A DNA stretch of 64,000 nucleotides from positions 496,001 to 560,000 of the forward strand of contig NZ_JAATJB010000001.1 in assembly GCF_011927635.1 (NCBI RefSeq), written 5' to 3'. Source of the DNA: Sphingomonas trueperi. GTDB taxonomy: Bacteria; Pseudomonadota; Alphaproteobacteria; Sphingomonadales; Sphingomonadaceae. The notes under the pieces are model-generated. The model saw only the letters and a program-made list of their open reading frames with translations. It had not been told where the DNA came from and did not search any database. Positions 27,230 through 36,379 of the stretch are shown here, piece after piece (the stretch's first letter is position 1; each line of letters opens with the position of its first letter). Both the position numbers and the translations under genes were made by a program.

Positions 27230-27729
27230 TTGGGCCGCGCGCCGCCTTCGCGGACCGTCCGCGCCAGACGCGCGACGATCTGGTCGGCGACGATGCCCGA
27301 GAGCCGCTCCAGCGCCGACTTCTCGGCGGCGATCGTGGCATATTCGGAGCCGACCACGTCGATGCCCGCGTCCGACCCGGCGGTGGCATCGAGCACCACC
27401 TGGCCATTGCGGAGGTCGATCAGCTGGTAGCGCGCGCGCAGTGTCCGCCGCTCGCGCGAGACCGAGTCGTCGCGTCGCACGCCCAGGCCGATGATCTGGT
27501 CGTCGAGCTTCACTTCGAGACGGTACGCCGCCGCACCGCCGTTGTTCGCCAGCCGGTCCTTGAGCGCGTTGGACACCAGCCAGCCCGACTGGCCCTGGAT
27601 CGGCGCGACCTCGATCGCCGACAGCGTCGTCGCGACCGCGCCGCCGCTGCCCCCCTGGTACATCGGATGCAGCCCGCACCCGGAGAGCGCGAAGGCGAAG
27701 GGGGCGAGCAGGGCGACGGTCTTGTTCAT
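27226..27729 (-). CDS. lptE: LPS-assembly lipoprotein LptE
   Basis: A 167-residue outer-membrane lipoprotein. The lipobox is in [20 protein letters not shown], with Cys18 acylated. The mature part has the LptE pattern [30 protein letters not shown] and [21 protein letters not shown]. LptE plugs the LptD barrel that inserts LPS into the outer membrane. The start overlaps the leuS stop by ATGA and the stop overlaps the holA GTG, so translation is coupled on both sides. Confidence 0.92.
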   Translation of the reverse strand: MNKTVALLAPFAFALSGCGLHPMYQGGSGGAVATTLSAIEVAPIQGQSGWLVSNALKDRLANNGGAAAYRLEVKLDDQIIGLGVRRDDSVSRERRTLRARYQLIDLRNGQVVLDATAGSDAGIDVVGSEYATIAAEKSALERLSGIVADQIVARLARTVREGGARPK

Positions 27730-30257
27730 GCGACGATGTTCACCAATCGATCGGGCACCACGATGATCTTGCGCGGTGCGTTGCCTTCGAGCAGCCGAAC
27801 GATCTTGTCCGACGCAAGTGCCGCGGCCTCGACGACGTCCTTCGCCGCGCCCTTCGGCATCACCAGCGTATCGCGCAGCTTGCCGTTGACCTGCACCGCG
27901 ATCGTCACTTCGTCGTCGACCAGCAGCGCCGGATCGACCGCCGGCCATGCGGCATCGGCGATCATGCCGGTCTCGCCCATCGCGGCCCAGGCCTCTTCGG
28001 CGATGTGCGGCACCATCGGCGCCACGACGCGGACCAGCGCGCGGATCGCGGCGGTGCGCGAGGCGGAGGGCTTGGCCTTCTCGATCGCCGCGGTCAGCTC
28101 GTAGAGCTTGGCGACGGCCTTGTTGAAGGTCAGCGCCTCGATGTCCTCGGCGACGCCCGCGATGGTGCGGTGGAGCTTACGGTCGAGATCCTTGTCCTCG
28201 CCCTCTGCTGCTTCCAGGCCATCGAACAGGCGCCACAGCCGGTTGACGAAGCGCCAGGCGCCCTCGATGCCGCTCTCGCTCCATTCGAGGTCGCGCTCGG
28301 GCGGGCTGTCGGAGAGCACGAACCAGCGGGTCGCGTCCGCGCCATACTGGTCGACGATCTCGGTCGGATCGACGGTGTTCTTCTTCGACTTCGACATCTT
28401 CTCGACGCGGCCGACGGTAACCTCGGCGCCGGTGTCGGTCAGATAGGCGGAGCCATCGGCGCGGAACGAGACCTGGGTCGGCTCGAAATACACCTTCCGC
28501 TCCAGCCCCTCATGCTCTTCGAGCTGATAGTAGCTGGCGTGGGTGACCATGCCCTGGGTGAACAGCCCGGCGAACGGCTCGGCCACGTCGATACGGCCGA
28601 TATGGCGCAGCGCGCGGGTGAAGAAGCGGGCGTAGAGCAGGTGCAGGATCGCATGCTCGACGCCGCCGATATACTGGCCGACCGGCAGCCACTGCTCGGC
28701 CACCGCCTTGTCGAACGGCTTGTCCGCAGGCTGGCTGGCGAAGCGCAGGAAATACCAGCTCGAATCGACGAAGGTATCGAGCGTGTCGGTCTCGCGCCGC
28801 GCGGGCTTGCCGCACTTGGGGCAATCGACATGCTTCCAGGTCGGGTGCCGATCCAGCGGGTTGCCGGGCACGTCGAACGACACGTCCTCGGGGAGCGAGA
28901 CCGGCAGCTGGTCCTTGGGCACGCCGACGGGGCCGCAATCCTCGCAATGGATGATCGGGATCGGGGTGCCCCAGTAACGCTGGCGGCTGACGCCCCAGTC
29001 GCGCAGGCGCCACACGGTGCTGCCGGTGCCCCAATTGCCTTCCTCGGCGCGGCGGATCACCTCGCGCTTGGCGTCGACCACGTCGAGGCCGTCGAGGAAG
29101 TGCGAGTTCACCAGCGTGCCGGGGCCGGTATAGGCCTCGGTGCCGTCGAACCTGGGATCGGTCTTGTCGCCTTCGGAGACGACGCGGCGGATCGGCAGGT
29201 CGTACTTGGTCGCGAATTCGAAGTCGCGCTGGTCATGCGCCGGCACGCCGAACACGGCGCCGGTGCCATAGTCCATCAGCACGAAGTTCGCGATATAGAC
29301 CGGCACCTGCCAGCTGGCGTCGAACGGATGCTGTGCGGTGAGCCCGGTGTTCCAGCCGAGCTTTTCCTGCGTCTCCAGCTCGGCGGCAGTGGTGCCGCCC
29401 TGCTTGCAGCGCTCGATGAACGCCTGCACCTCGGGGTTGCCGGCCGCGAGCTGCTGCGCGATCGGATGGTCCGCCGCGATCGCGACGAAGCTCGCGCCGA
29501 AGATCGTGTCCGGCCGCGTGGTGTAGACGGTCAGCCCTTCGCCGTTGGACAACTCCCACGTGAACTGCAGGCCTTCCGACTTGCCGATCCAGTTTTCCTG
29601 CATCAGCTTCACCTTGTCCGGCCAATGCTCGAGGCCCTTCAGCCCTTCGAGCAGGTCGTCGGCGAAATCGGTGATCTTGAGGAACCACTGGTTGAGCTTG
29701 CGCCGCTCGACCAGCGCGCCCGAGCGCCAGCCGCGCCCGTCGATCACCTGCTCGTTGGCGAGCACGGTCATGTCGACCGGATCCCAGTTGACCGCGCTTT
29801 CCTTGCGATAGACCAGGCCCGCCTCGTACAGGTCGAGGAACAGCGCCTGTTCCTGGCCGTAATAGTCGGGCTCGCAGGTGGCGAACTCGCGCGTCCAGTC
29901 GAGCGCGAAGCCGAGGCGCTTGAGCTGCGCCTTCATCGTCGCGATGTTCTGGCGGGTCCAGGCGCCGGGATGGACCTTCTTTTCCATCGCGGCATTTTCG
30001 GCCGGCATGCCGAAGGCGTCCCAGCCCATCGGATGGAGCACTTCCATGCCCTTCATCCGGCGGAAGCGCGCCAGCACGTCGCCCATCGTGTAGTTGCGCA
30101 CATGGCCCATATGGATGCGCCCCGAAGGATAGGGGAACATCTCGAGCACGTAGGACTTCGGCTTGGGCGAATCGTCGCGGGCGGCGAAGGTGCGGTTTTC
30201 CTCCCACGCCTTCTGCCACGTCGCGTCCGCCTTCAAGGGATTGAAGCGTGACGCCAT
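27726..30257 (-). CDS. leuS: Leucyl-tRNA synthetase
   Basis: An 843-residue class I synthetase that charges tRNA-Leu. The HIGH-type motif is in [18 protein letters not shown] (~45-60), and the KMSKS loop is [12 protein letters not shown] near residue 610. An editing domain (~220-420, [20 protein letters not shown]) and a zinc-ribbon (CEDCG ... CPKCGK) are present. The ATG at 30257 precedes [16 protein letters not shown]; the longer frame upstream is out of family. It follows the DUF3576 gene by 13 bp and overlaps lptE. Confidence 0.97.
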   Translation of the reverse strand: MASRFNPLKADATWQKAWEENRTFAARDDSPKPKSYVLEMFPYPSGRIHMGHVRNYTMGDVLARFRRMKGMEVLHPMGWDAFGMPAENAAMEKKVHPGAWTRQNIATMKAQLKRLGFALDWTREFATCEPDYYGQEQALFLDLYEAGLVYRKESAVNWDPVDMTVLANEQVIDGRGWRSGALVERRKLNQWFLKITDFADDLLEGLKGLEHWPDKVKLMQENWIGKSEGLQFTWELSNGEGLTVYTTRPDTIFGASFVAIAADHPIAQQLAAGNPEVQAFIERCKQGGTTAAELETQEKLGWNTGLTAQHPFDASWQVPVYIANFVLMDYGTGAVFGVPAHDQRDFEFATKYDLPIRRVVSEGDKTDPRFDGTEAYTGPGTLVNSHFLDGLDVVDAKREVIRRAEEGNWGTGSTVWRLRDWGVSRQRYWGTPIPIIHCEDCGPVGVPKDQLPVSLPEDVSFDVPGNPLDRHPTWKHVDCPKCGKPARRETDTLDTFVDSSWYFLRFASQPADKPFDKAVAEQWLPVGQYIGGVEHAILHLLYARFFTRALRHIGRIDVAEPFAGLFTQGMVTHASYYQLEEHEGLERKVYFEPTQVSFRADGSAYLTDTGAEVTVGRVEKMSKSKKNTVDPTEIVDQYGADATRWFVLSDSPPERDLEWSESGIEGAWRFVNRLWRLFDGLEAAEGEDKDLDRKLHRTIAGVAEDIEALTFNKAVAKLYELTAAIEKAKPSASRTAAIRALVRVVAPMVPHIAEEAWAAMGETGMIADAAWPAVDPALLVDDEVTIAVQVNGKLRDTLVMPKGAAKDVVEAAALASDKIVRLLEGNAPRKIIVVPDRLVNIVA

Positions 30258-30270
30258 TATGAACTTCCGG

Positions 30271-30702
30271 TTAGTTGGCGACGGCCGCGCGGCGCAGGTC
30301 GCGTGCACGGGTCAGGATGATGTCCTCGAGCTTCTGGACGGTGGCGGCCTGCACGGGGGCCGAGACCCAGGCGCCGTTGCGGTTGACTTCGCGCAGCGCC
30401 GCGACCCGCAGCGCATCGGCGCGCAGATCCTGGTCGAGCACGGTCACCGTCACCTTCATCCGCTCGGTCGGGACGTTGGGATTCACATACCAGTCGGTGA
30501 CGATTACGCCGCCGTTCGAATCGGTCTGGAGCAGCGGCATGAAGCTCAGCGTGTCCAGCGTGGCGCGCCACAGATAGGCGTTGACGCCGATCGTCGTCAC
30601 CTTCGACGCTGCGAGGTCGGCATTGGGGCGCGACTTGTGGCTGCAGGCGGCGGCGGAAACAGCGAGCGACCCCAGGATCGCAAAGCGCAACAGGCGGTTC
30701 AT
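30271..30702 (-). CDS. DUF3576 lipoprotein
   Basis: A 143-residue protein with a lipoprotein signal ([24 protein letters not shown]). The mature region shows the DUF3576 pattern: [59 protein letters not shown] and ARDLR near the end. The family is confined largely to Alphaproteobacteria and usually precedes leuS, as here. Its role is unknown; linkage to lptE suggests outer-membrane biogenesis. Confidence 0.9.
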   Translation of the reverse strand: MNRLLRFAILGSLAVSAAACSHKSRPNADLAASKVTTIGVNAYLWRATLDTLSFMPLLQTDSNGGVIVTDWYVNPNVPTERMKVTVTVLDQDLRADALRVAALREVNRNGAWVSAPVQAATVQKLEDIILTRARDLRRAAVAN

Positions 30703-30909
30703 GGACGTCGTACTTCCTACCGGGCAAGGGAATGAGTGCCCGCATCTATAGGGCGGGATGTGGCGGGAGCAAGGCCGACGCGCTGGTATCCGATTGGTCG
30801 CAGATGGTACGATTCTGTGGGTTGCGTGCAACACTCCGGGAAAATTGCTGCCACCGGTGGAACGTCGCTTTGATTCCATGGTAGGGGCAACCATTAGAGA
30901 GGTATGCAA

Positions 30910-31641
30910 ATGCGCTTGGTACGTTGGATGTCGGGACTTGGGCTGGGGGCGCTCTGCGCCGCCGGGCTCCTCGTCGCGCCCACGCTCCAGGCACAGGAAC
31001 GAGACCGCGCATTGAAGGCGGCCGTTCGCCCCGCACCCCTGGCGCTGCAGGGCGCTGGCGGGTTCACTCCCGCATCCGCGGATCCCAAGCTCGCCGCCGT
31101 GTTGGCGCGCAGCGGGATGAACGGCGCGGGCTTCCGCTTCACCCCGGCCGAGTCGCGCACCGCTTCGGCGCGCGGCGTCGATGTCGCGGTTCGCGCCAGC
31201 ACGAATCGTGCGGTGGAGTTTGCGAGCCGTTCCGCGACCGCAAAGCCCGCCTCGGTCAGCCTTGCGCCGATCGCCTATAATCTGGGCGTCGCGGTGGGCT
31301 GGCGTCGCTTCGCCGTTTCGGGCGACGTGACCCATATCGACATGGCGAACACCCAGCCGGGCAGCCGCGATCGTTCCGAAGTGGCGCTCAGCTATGCCGG
31401 CAAGCGCCTGAGCGGCCGGATCGCCGCGAGCGAGGATCGCCCGTTGGCGGGCACGCCGGTGCTGATCGGCGACAAGCCCAGCTATTCGTTCGATCTGGGC
31501 GGTTCCTATGCGGTGTCGCGTCGCCTCGATGTGACCGCGGGCGTGCGCTACAAGAGCGAGCGCGATCGCCTGACGCAGTTCAACGAAGATACGCGTCGCG
31601 ACAGCCAGTCGATCTATATCGGCACCGCCTTCCACTTCTGA
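30910..31641 (+). CDS. Predicted outer-membrane beta-barrel protein
   Basis: A 243-residue protein with a signal peptide (MRLVRWMSGLGLGALCAAGLLVAPTLQAQ). The C-terminal half alternates hydrophobic residues as beta strands (VSLAPIAYNLGVAVGWRRFAVSGDV; SEVALSYAGKRLSGRIAAS; YSFDLGGSYAVSRRLDVTAGVRYKSE) and ends in ..IGTAFHF, the terminal aromatic recognised by the BAM machinery. About eight strands could form a small barrel. I chose the second ATG (30910), since AGAGAGG would be too close to the first at 30904. No specific function is recognised. Confidence 0.78.
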   Translation: MRLVRWMSGLGLGALCAAGLLVAPTLQAQERDRALKAAVRPAPLALQGAGGFTPASADPKLAAVLARSGMNGAGFRFTPAESRTASARGVDVAVRASTNRAVEFASRSATAKPASVSLAPIAYNLGVAVGWRRFAVSGDVTHIDMANTQPGSRDRSEVALSYAGKRLSGRIAASEDRPLAGTPVLIGDKPSYSFDLGGSYAVSRRLDVTAGVRYKSERDRLTQFNEDTRRDSQSIYIGTAFHF

Positions 31642-31655
31642 TCCTTCGGGCCCGG

Positions 31656-32177
31656 CTAGCGGGTCCAGCCATCGATCGCCGCCCAGCCATGGATGCCCAG
31701 CGGCTTGAGTCGCCTGGCCTTGTGCGTGTCCATGCCGCCGAGGGCGATGACGGGTACGCTGAGGCCGCGGACCAGCAAGCCGAATCGTACGGGGCCTAGT
31801 AACGGCGCGCCAGGGTGCGAGCGGGTAGGGAAGACGGGCGAGACCAGCAGCGCATCGGCGCCCGCGCGCATCGCCGCGATGGCCTCGCGGCGCGAATGCA
31901 CCGGCCAGGTGGTAAGTCCGCGCCCGTGCCGCCCATGGGTGCCCCTCTCGCCGCGCATCGGTTCCGCCCCCGCACGGAGCAGTACGAGCCCCCGCCGCCG
32001 GGCGACCTTAGCGATGCGCGCGAACAGCGCGCGCCGCTCGGCGGGCGGCAGTTGATAATGCCGGAAGATCACGCCGCTGCCGCGCGGCAACCGCGCCAGT
32101 GCGCCCCACAGCCCGTCGCCGAGCCGCGGGTCGGTCATCAGCCACAGGCGCGGGATTGGGGGGTGGCGGGTCGGCAT
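31656..32177 (-). CDS. Thiamine-phosphate synthase-like protein (ThiE/TenI fold)
   Basis: A 173-residue protein, shorter than the usual ~210 of ThiE. It begins IPRLWLMTDPRLGDGL and carries HSRREAIAAMRAGADALLVSPVFPTRSHPGAPLLG and VPVIALGGMDTHKARRLKPLGIHGWAAIDGW, the TIM-barrel phosphate-binding half of ThiE/TenI. The N-terminal substrate-binding region is reduced, so true thiamine-phosphate synthesis is uncertain. It is divergent from the yggS gene, with starts 22 bp apart. Confidence 0.82.
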   Translation of the reverse strand: MPTRHPPIPRLWLMTDPRLGDGLWGALARLPRGSGVIFRHYQLPPAERRALFARIAKVARRRGLVLLRAGAEPMRGERGTHGRHGRGLTTWPVHSRREAIAAMRAGADALLVSPVFPTRSHPGAPLLGPVRFGLLVRGLSVPVIALGGMDTHKARRLKPLGIHGWAAIDGWTR

Positions 32178-32199
32178 TCGGGTGCCTATAGCCCGCCCC

Positions 32200-32868
32200 A
32201 TGCTTCAAGACGATGCCAGCCAGCGGCTCGCCGCGGTGCAGACCGCGATCGCCCGCGCCGCCAAGATCGCCGGCCGCAAGCCCGCCGACATCACCCTGAT
32301 CGCGGTTTCCAAGACCCACGACGCCGCGACGATCCAGCCGCTGATCACCGCCGGCCAGCGCGTGTTCGGCGAGAACCGCGTCCAGGAAGCGCAGGGCAAA
32401 TGGCCGCAGCTGCGCGCGGCGACGCCGGGCATCGAACTCCACCTCGTCGGCCAGCTCCAGTCGAACAAGGCCGACGAAGCCGTCGCGCTGTTCGATGCGA
32501 TCCACGGCGTCGACCGGCCGTCGTTGGTCACGGCGCTCGCCAAGGCGATGGACAAGGCCGATCGCCGCCCGGCCTGCTTCCTCCAGGTCAATATCGGCGA
32601 CGAGCCGCAAAAGGGCGGCTGCCCGGTGGCCGAGCTGCCGGCGCTGCTCGCCGAGGCACAGGCGGCCAGCCTGCCGGTCGTCGGGCTGATGTGCGTGCCG
32701 CCCGCGGGTCTGGAAGCCGCACCCTATTTCGCGCTGCTCGCCAAGCTGGCGCGCGACCATGGGCTTGGCGGGCTCAGCATGGGCATGTCGAGCGACTACG
32801 AGACCGCGGTGACGCTCGGCGCCACCCATATCCGCGTCGGCACGGCGCTGTTCGGAGACCGCGCATGA
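32200..32868 (+). CDS. YggS-type pyridoxal-phosphate homeostasis protein
   Basis: A 222-residue TIM-barrel protein of the COG0325 family, which binds PLP without known enzymatic activity. The PLP lysine is in LIAVSKTHDAATIQ, with FGENRVQEAQGKW, LHLVGQLQSNKADEAV, LQVNIGDEPQKGG and LSMGMSSDYETAVTLGATHIRVGTALFG. I start at the ATG at 32200 rather than an in-frame GTG at 32182. The stop overlaps the next gene by ATGA. Confidence 0.94.
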   Translation: MLQDDASQRLAAVQTAIARAAKIAGRKPADITLIAVSKTHDAATIQPLITAGQRVFGENRVQEAQGKWPQLRAATPGIELHLVGQLQSNKADEAVALFDAIHGVDRPSLVTALAKAMDKADRRPACFLQVNIGDEPQKGGCPVAELPALLAEAQAASLPVVGLMCVPPAGLEAAPYFALLAKLARDHGLGGLSMGMSSDYETAVTLGATHIRVGTALFGDRA

Positions 32869-33563
32869 ATGAGATGCGCCGCCTGCCCAGCATGATTCCG
32901 GTGCGCTTCGCCGGTATTCTCTTCGACTTCGACGGCGTGCTGCTGGAGAGCGAATATGCCGGCAACAAGCAGATCGCCAAGTATCTGACCAGCATCGGCC
33001 ACCCGACCACGCCCGAACACTCGATGGCGAACTTCATGGGGCTGGCGGGGGATGATTTCCTTGCCGCGATCGAGCACTGGATCGGCCGCGCGATTCCCGA
33101 AGGCTTCCATGAAGCCCGTGCGGAGGAAGATGCCCGCGCCTTGGCGGAGGGGTTGCCGGCGGTGGCCGGTGCGCTGCGCTTCCTGGAGAGCCTGCCCACC
33201 GATCTGCCCAAGGCAATTGCGTCGTCTAGCCCGACCCATTGGCTCGACACGCATCTTCGCCATCTGGGGGTGCGCGACCTGTTCGGCGACAAGCTGTTCA
33301 GCGGCCGCGAGCATGTCGCCAACGGCAAGCCCGCCCCGGACCTCTACCTTCACGCGGCCGCCGCGCTGGGCGTGCCGATCGCGGAGTGCGTGATCCTGGA
33401 GGATTCGCCGGTAGGCGTGAAGGGGGCGGTCGCCTCGGGCGCGACGGTGATCGGGCTGTGCGCGGGTTCGCACTGCGCCGCGGACCATGGCGCGCGGCTC
33501 AAGGCGCTGGGCGTGCACCATATCGCGCACGATTTCGACGAGGTCGCGCGGCTGATAGCCTGA
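32865..33563 (+). CDS. HAD-superfamily phosphatase (beta-phosphoglucomutase-like)
   Basis: A 232-residue subfamily I HAD hydrolase. Motif I is GILFDFDGVLLESE, motif II is KAIASSSPTHW, motif III is in ANGKPAPDLYLHAAAALGV and motif IV is VILEDSPVGVKGAVASGATVIGL. A helical cap domain occupies ~35-100. Such enzymes hydrolyse sugar or nucleotide phosphates; the substrate is not evident. It is translationally coupled to yggS and convergent with ribA. Confidence 0.9.
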   Translation: MNEMRRLPSMIPVRFAGILFDFDGVLLESEYAGNKQIAKYLTSIGHPTTPEHSMANFMGLAGDDFLAAIEHWIGRAIPEGFHEARAEEDARALAEGLPAVAGALRFLESLPTDLPKAIASSSPTHWLDTHLRHLGVRDLFGDKLFSGREHVANGKPAPDLYLHAAAALGVPIAECVILEDSPVGVKGAVASGATVIGLCAGSHCAADHGARLKALGVHHIAHDFDEVARLIA

Positions 33564-33575
33564 CGATGTCGCCGA

Positions 33576-33595
33576 GCTCCTGCTTTCGCAGGAGC
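33576..33595. terminator. Hairpin between convergent HAD and ribA genes
   Basis: A perfect 8-bp stem, GCTCCTGC/GCAGGAGC, with a TTTC loop lies in the 41-bp gap between two convergent genes. It has no T-run in either direction, so it may act as a bidirectional weak terminator or a 3' stabilising hairpin. Confidence 0.55.
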
Positions 33596-33604
33596 ACGGG
33601 AGGC

Positions 33605-34663
33605 TCAGAACTCGTGCCCGGTCCGGTCGCGCTTGGTCGCGAGATAACGCGCATTGTGCGGGTTTGCCGGTAGCACGTGCGGCACCCGCTCCAGCACATC
33701 GACACCTGCGGCGCGCAGCGTCTCCACCTTCTGGGGATTGTTGGTGAGCAGCCGGATGCGCGGCTGGCCGAGCAGGCTCAGCATCCGCGCCGCCACCCGG
33801 AAGTTGCGCGCGTCGATCGCAAAGCCGAGCCGGGTGTTGGCGTCGACCGTGTCGAACCCTTGGTCCTGCAGCGCATAGGCGCGCAGCTTGTTGATCAGGC
33901 CGATGCCGCGGCCTTCCTGGCGCAGATAGAGCAGGATGCCCCAGCCGCTCTTGGCAATCTCGGCGATCGCTGCCTTGAGCTGCGGGCCGCAATCGCATTT
34001 GAGGCTGCCGAGCATGTCGCCGGTCAGGCATTCGCTGTGGAGCCGCACCAAGGGCGCCTCGCCGTTCGGCTGGCCGATCAGCAGCGCGATATGCTCGCCC
34101 GGCATCTCGTCGGTGCGGAAGGCGACGATCTCGGCGTCTTCGGCCGCCTCCACCGGCAGCCGCGCGCGGCCGACGATGCGCAGGCGATCGGCATCCTCAT
34201 GCGCGTCGATATCGGCAAGGGTGATGGCGTGCTCGGCATCGCCTTCGAGCACGAAGAAGGCCGGCAGCAGCCCCGCGATTCGGGCCAGCCGCAGCGCTGC
34301 CGTCGCGGCATCGGTCTGCACCACCGGAATCGCGCGGAACGGGCCCTTGAGCGGCGTCGCGAGGTCGAATTGCGGATCGGCGAGCGCCGTCGCCGCGTCG
34401 AAGTCGAGCCACGCCACGCGCTCGACCAGCACCGGCGCATCGGGTGTCGCCGCATCGCGCTGGTTGGCGAGCTTGAGCGTCGCCGCGCGGCCTGCCGAGA
34501 GCAGCACCGGCGCGGTGCCGGCGGGATCGAACGACGCCAGCCGCGTGCCATCGCCGGTCTCGATCGCCAGCAGCCTTAGCGTGCCTTCCGTCCCCCGGAT
34601 GGCGATCGGCCAGCCGCGACGCAGCGCGTCCACGGCTTCGGCGGCGGCGCGGGCGTTGTTCAA
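33605..34663 (-). CDS. ribA: GTP cyclohydrolase II with N-terminal extension
   Basis: A 352-residue riboflavin-pathway enzyme. The C-terminal ~200 residues are a complete GTP cyclohydrolase II: zinc cysteines in HSECLTGD..SLKCDCG, LRQEGRGIGLINKLRAYALQDQG and the GTP-binding RIRLLTNNPQKV. The N-terminal ~150 residues are not a recognisable DHBP synthase; they look like a degenerate extra domain. The TTG start overlaps the xthA stop (TTGA) and is preceded by GGAG. No in-frame ATG exists before the catalytic core. The product is 2,5-diamino-6-ribosylamino-pyrimidinone phosphate. Confidence 0.92.
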   Translation of the reverse strand: MNNARAAAEAVDALRRGWPIAIRGTEGTLRLLAIETGDGTRLASFDPAGTAPVLLSAGRAATLKLANQRDAATPDAPVLVERVAWLDFDAATALADPQFDLATPLKGPFRAIPVVQTDAATAALRLARIAGLLPAFFVLEGDAEHAITLADIDAHEDADRLRIVGRARLPVEAAEDAEIVAFRTDEMPGEHIALLIGQPNGEAPLVRLHSECLTGDMLGSLKCDCGPQLKAAIAEIAKSGWGILLYLRQEGRGIGLINKLRAYALQDQGFDTVDANTRLGFAIDARNFRVAARMLSLLGQPRIRLLTNNPQKVETLRAAGVDVLERVPHVLPANPHNARYLATKRDRTGHEF

Positions 34664-35442
34664 AAGTCGAACTCCGTCACGATCGGCACATGGTCCGAGG
34701 GCTTGAGCCACGAGCGGCACGGCTCGCATACCTTGTGTGCGACGGCCTTCTCCGCAACCTCGGGGCTGGCCCACATATGGTCGAGTCGGCGCCCGCGATC
34801 GGAGGCGGCCCAGTCCTTCGCCCGGTAGCTCCACCAGCTGTAATAGCGCGCCGGCGCCGGGATGAACTTGCGGCCGAGGTCGACCCAGCCATGCGCCGCC
34901 TGCAGCCGGCCCAGCGCTTCGACCTCGATCGGCGTATGGCTGACCACGTCGAGCAGCTGCTTGTGGCTCCACACGTCCGATTCGAGCGGGGCGATGTTGA
35001 AGTCGCCGGTGAGGATCGTCGGCACCGACAGCGCCTCGGACCATTCGGTCATCCGCTGGACGAAATCGAGCTTCTGGCCGAATTTGGGGTTCACTGCCCG
35101 ATCGGGCACGTCGCCGCCGGCGGGGACATAGACATTCTCGAGTCGCACGCCATTGGGCAGCCGCACGCCGACGTGCCGCGCTTCCTGGTTGGCCTGCCAG
35201 TCGAGCCGGTCGTCCTCGACCAGCGGCACGCGGGAGACGATCGCGACGCCGTGGTGCATCCGCTGGCCGTGCTTGATGACGTGGCCATAGCCGAGCGCAT
35301 GGAACGGCGCCTCGGGAAAATCGCCGTCGATCACCTTGGTCTCCTGGAGACACAATATGTCGGGGGCTTCCTCGCGCAGAAACTGCTCGACGATGGCGAT
35401 GCGGAAGCGGACGGAGTTGATGTTCCAGGAGGCGATCTTCAC
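34660..35442 (-). CDS. xthA: Exodeoxyribonuclease III
   Basis: A 260-residue AP endonuclease/3'-exonuclease of base-excision repair. Family signatures: MKIASWNINSVRFR, DILCLQETKV, PTILTGDFNIAPLESDVW, YYSWWSYRAKDW, RRLDHMWASPEV and the C-terminal SDHVPIVTEF with catalytic Asp-His. The full length matches XthA/ExoA. It ends in the overlap with ribA. An intrinsic terminator lies about 45 bp upstream of its start, separating it from lolA transcription. Confidence 0.96.
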   Translation of the reverse strand: MKIASWNINSVRFRIAIVEQFLREEAPDILCLQETKVIDGDFPEAPFHALGYGHVIKHGQRMHHGVAIVSRVPLVEDDRLDWQANQEARHVGVRLPNGVRLENVYVPAGGDVPDRAVNPKFGQKLDFVQRMTEWSEALSVPTILTGDFNIAPLESDVWSHKQLLDVVSHTPIEVEALGRLQAAHGWVDLGRKFIPAPARYYSWWSYRAKDWAASDRGRRLDHMWASPEVAEKAVAHKVCEPCRSWLKPSDHVPIVTEFDF

Positions 35443-35484
35443 GCGCGCCGATGTAGCGATTCTTCGCGCCAGCGCCAGACCAGC

Positions 35485-35515
35485 CGGAAAAGGAAAGGCC
35501 CCCGCTCCGGGGGCA
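35485..35515 (-). terminator. Intrinsic terminator between lolA and xthA
   Basis: Read on the minus strand, a 7-bp GC stem (GCCCCCG / CGGGGGC with a 3-base loop, 35498-35514) is followed by CTTTCCTTTT. This is a classical Rho-independent terminator. It would stop transcription coming from lolA or from the structured element just upstream, before xthA. Confidence 0.75.
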
Positions 35516-35519
35516 ATGG

Positions 35520-35660
35520 AGCGAGGGCCGACCTAGCGTTCGTCACGCAGGCGGGAAGGGGTACCAGGCCCAGGCAACAGGGGGAAAAATCCCGGGCAAA
35601 AACCCCATCCGCGCTACGCTCTTAGACCGGCGAACCTGTCGCTTGGATGAACGATTGCAC
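35520..35660 (-). ncRNA. Candidate structured RNA between lolA and xthA
   Basis: A 229-bp gap holds a nested imperfect hairpin: 35527-30 pairs with 35628-31, 35534-37 with 35613-16, 35551-54 with 35609-12, 35558-61 with 35603-06, 35568-71 with 35594-97, and 35581-83 with 35591-93. On the minus strand a T-tailed terminator follows at once, which favours that strand. The large one-sided internal bulge and the CCTGCG in its 3' half recall 6S RNA, but I cannot establish that identity. It could instead be an independent sRNA or a 3'UTR element of lolA. Confidence 0.45.
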
Positions 35661-35671
35661 GGAAAACGAAA

Positions 35672-36280
35672 TTAGTGCGTGCGGCCCTGCGGTCGCGGAT
35701 CGGTCCAGCGGAAGCTCGAATCAGCGACGGGCACGTTGAAGCGCTGGTTGCTCAGCCGGATCGTGGTGCGGTTGTTCTGCGCGTCGAGCGCGACCCAGCC
35801 CTGGAGCTTGAGACCCGCGGGCGCTGCCGCATCCTTCTGGAAGACGAGGGTGATCCGGCCATATTCGGGATGCTTGTTGTCGTGCACCTCGACCGAGACG
35901 ACGCGCGGATCGGCGGTGGGCTTCACCGTCGCATAGCCGCTGATGTCGCGATTCGGATCGAGCAGCACGCGGAGCGGCGAGTTGCCGATCGGCCAGCGCT
36001 GCACCTGCCGCACCTGGTAGTCGATGAAATAAAGGCTGCTGCCGTCCGCGACGATCAGCTGCGGGATGCCCTTTTCATATTGGAAGCGGATCTTGCCGGG
36101 GCGCTTGAGCGTCATCGTGCCGGCGACGACACGACCGTTGCGGTCTTCCTGGGTGAAGTCCGCGGTCATGCTGGTGACCGCCTTGAGATGCTGCTGGACC
36201 TGGGCGAACTCGGGCGCCGGCGCGGCCGCGACGAGCAGCGGCGCGGCGAGCAAGGACAGGGCCAAGGGACGGGAAAACAC
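35672..36280 (-). CDS. lolA: LolA-like outer-membrane lipoprotein carrier protein
   Basis: A 202-residue periplasmic chaperone that ferries lipoproteins from the LolCDE complex to the outer membrane. It has a signal peptide (MFSRPLALSLLAAPLLVAAAPA) and the LolA half-barrel pattern: HLKAVTSMTADFTQEDRNGRVVAGTMTLKRPGKIRFQYEKG, QLIVADGSSLYFIDYQVRQVQRWPIGNSPLRVLLD and ITLVFQKD. The start is GTG after a GGAG. It lies 99 bp downstream of ftsK on the same strand. Confidence 0.92.
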   Translation of the reverse strand: MFSRPLALSLLAAPLLVAAAPAPEFAQVQQHLKAVTSMTADFTQEDRNGRVVAGTMTLKRPGKIRFQYEKGIPQLIVADGSSLYFIDYQVRQVQRWPIGNSPLRVLLDPNRDISGYATVKPTADPRVVSVEVHDNKHPEYGRITLVFQKDAAAPAGLKLQGWVALDAQNNRTTIRLSNQRFNVPVADSSFRWTDPRPQGRTH

Positions 36281-36379
36281 GGGGATAGTCTCCGAATTGC
36301 TGGTCGCCCGGGTAGCGGGCGGGGCTTGAACGGGCTGTGAACCCGGTACCGCCCCGATTCGATCCCGTTACGGCTTGCC

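Noticed and set aside
28005..30251. 748-codon plus-strand frame
   Set aside because: It is antisense to leuS, which has all synthetase motifs.
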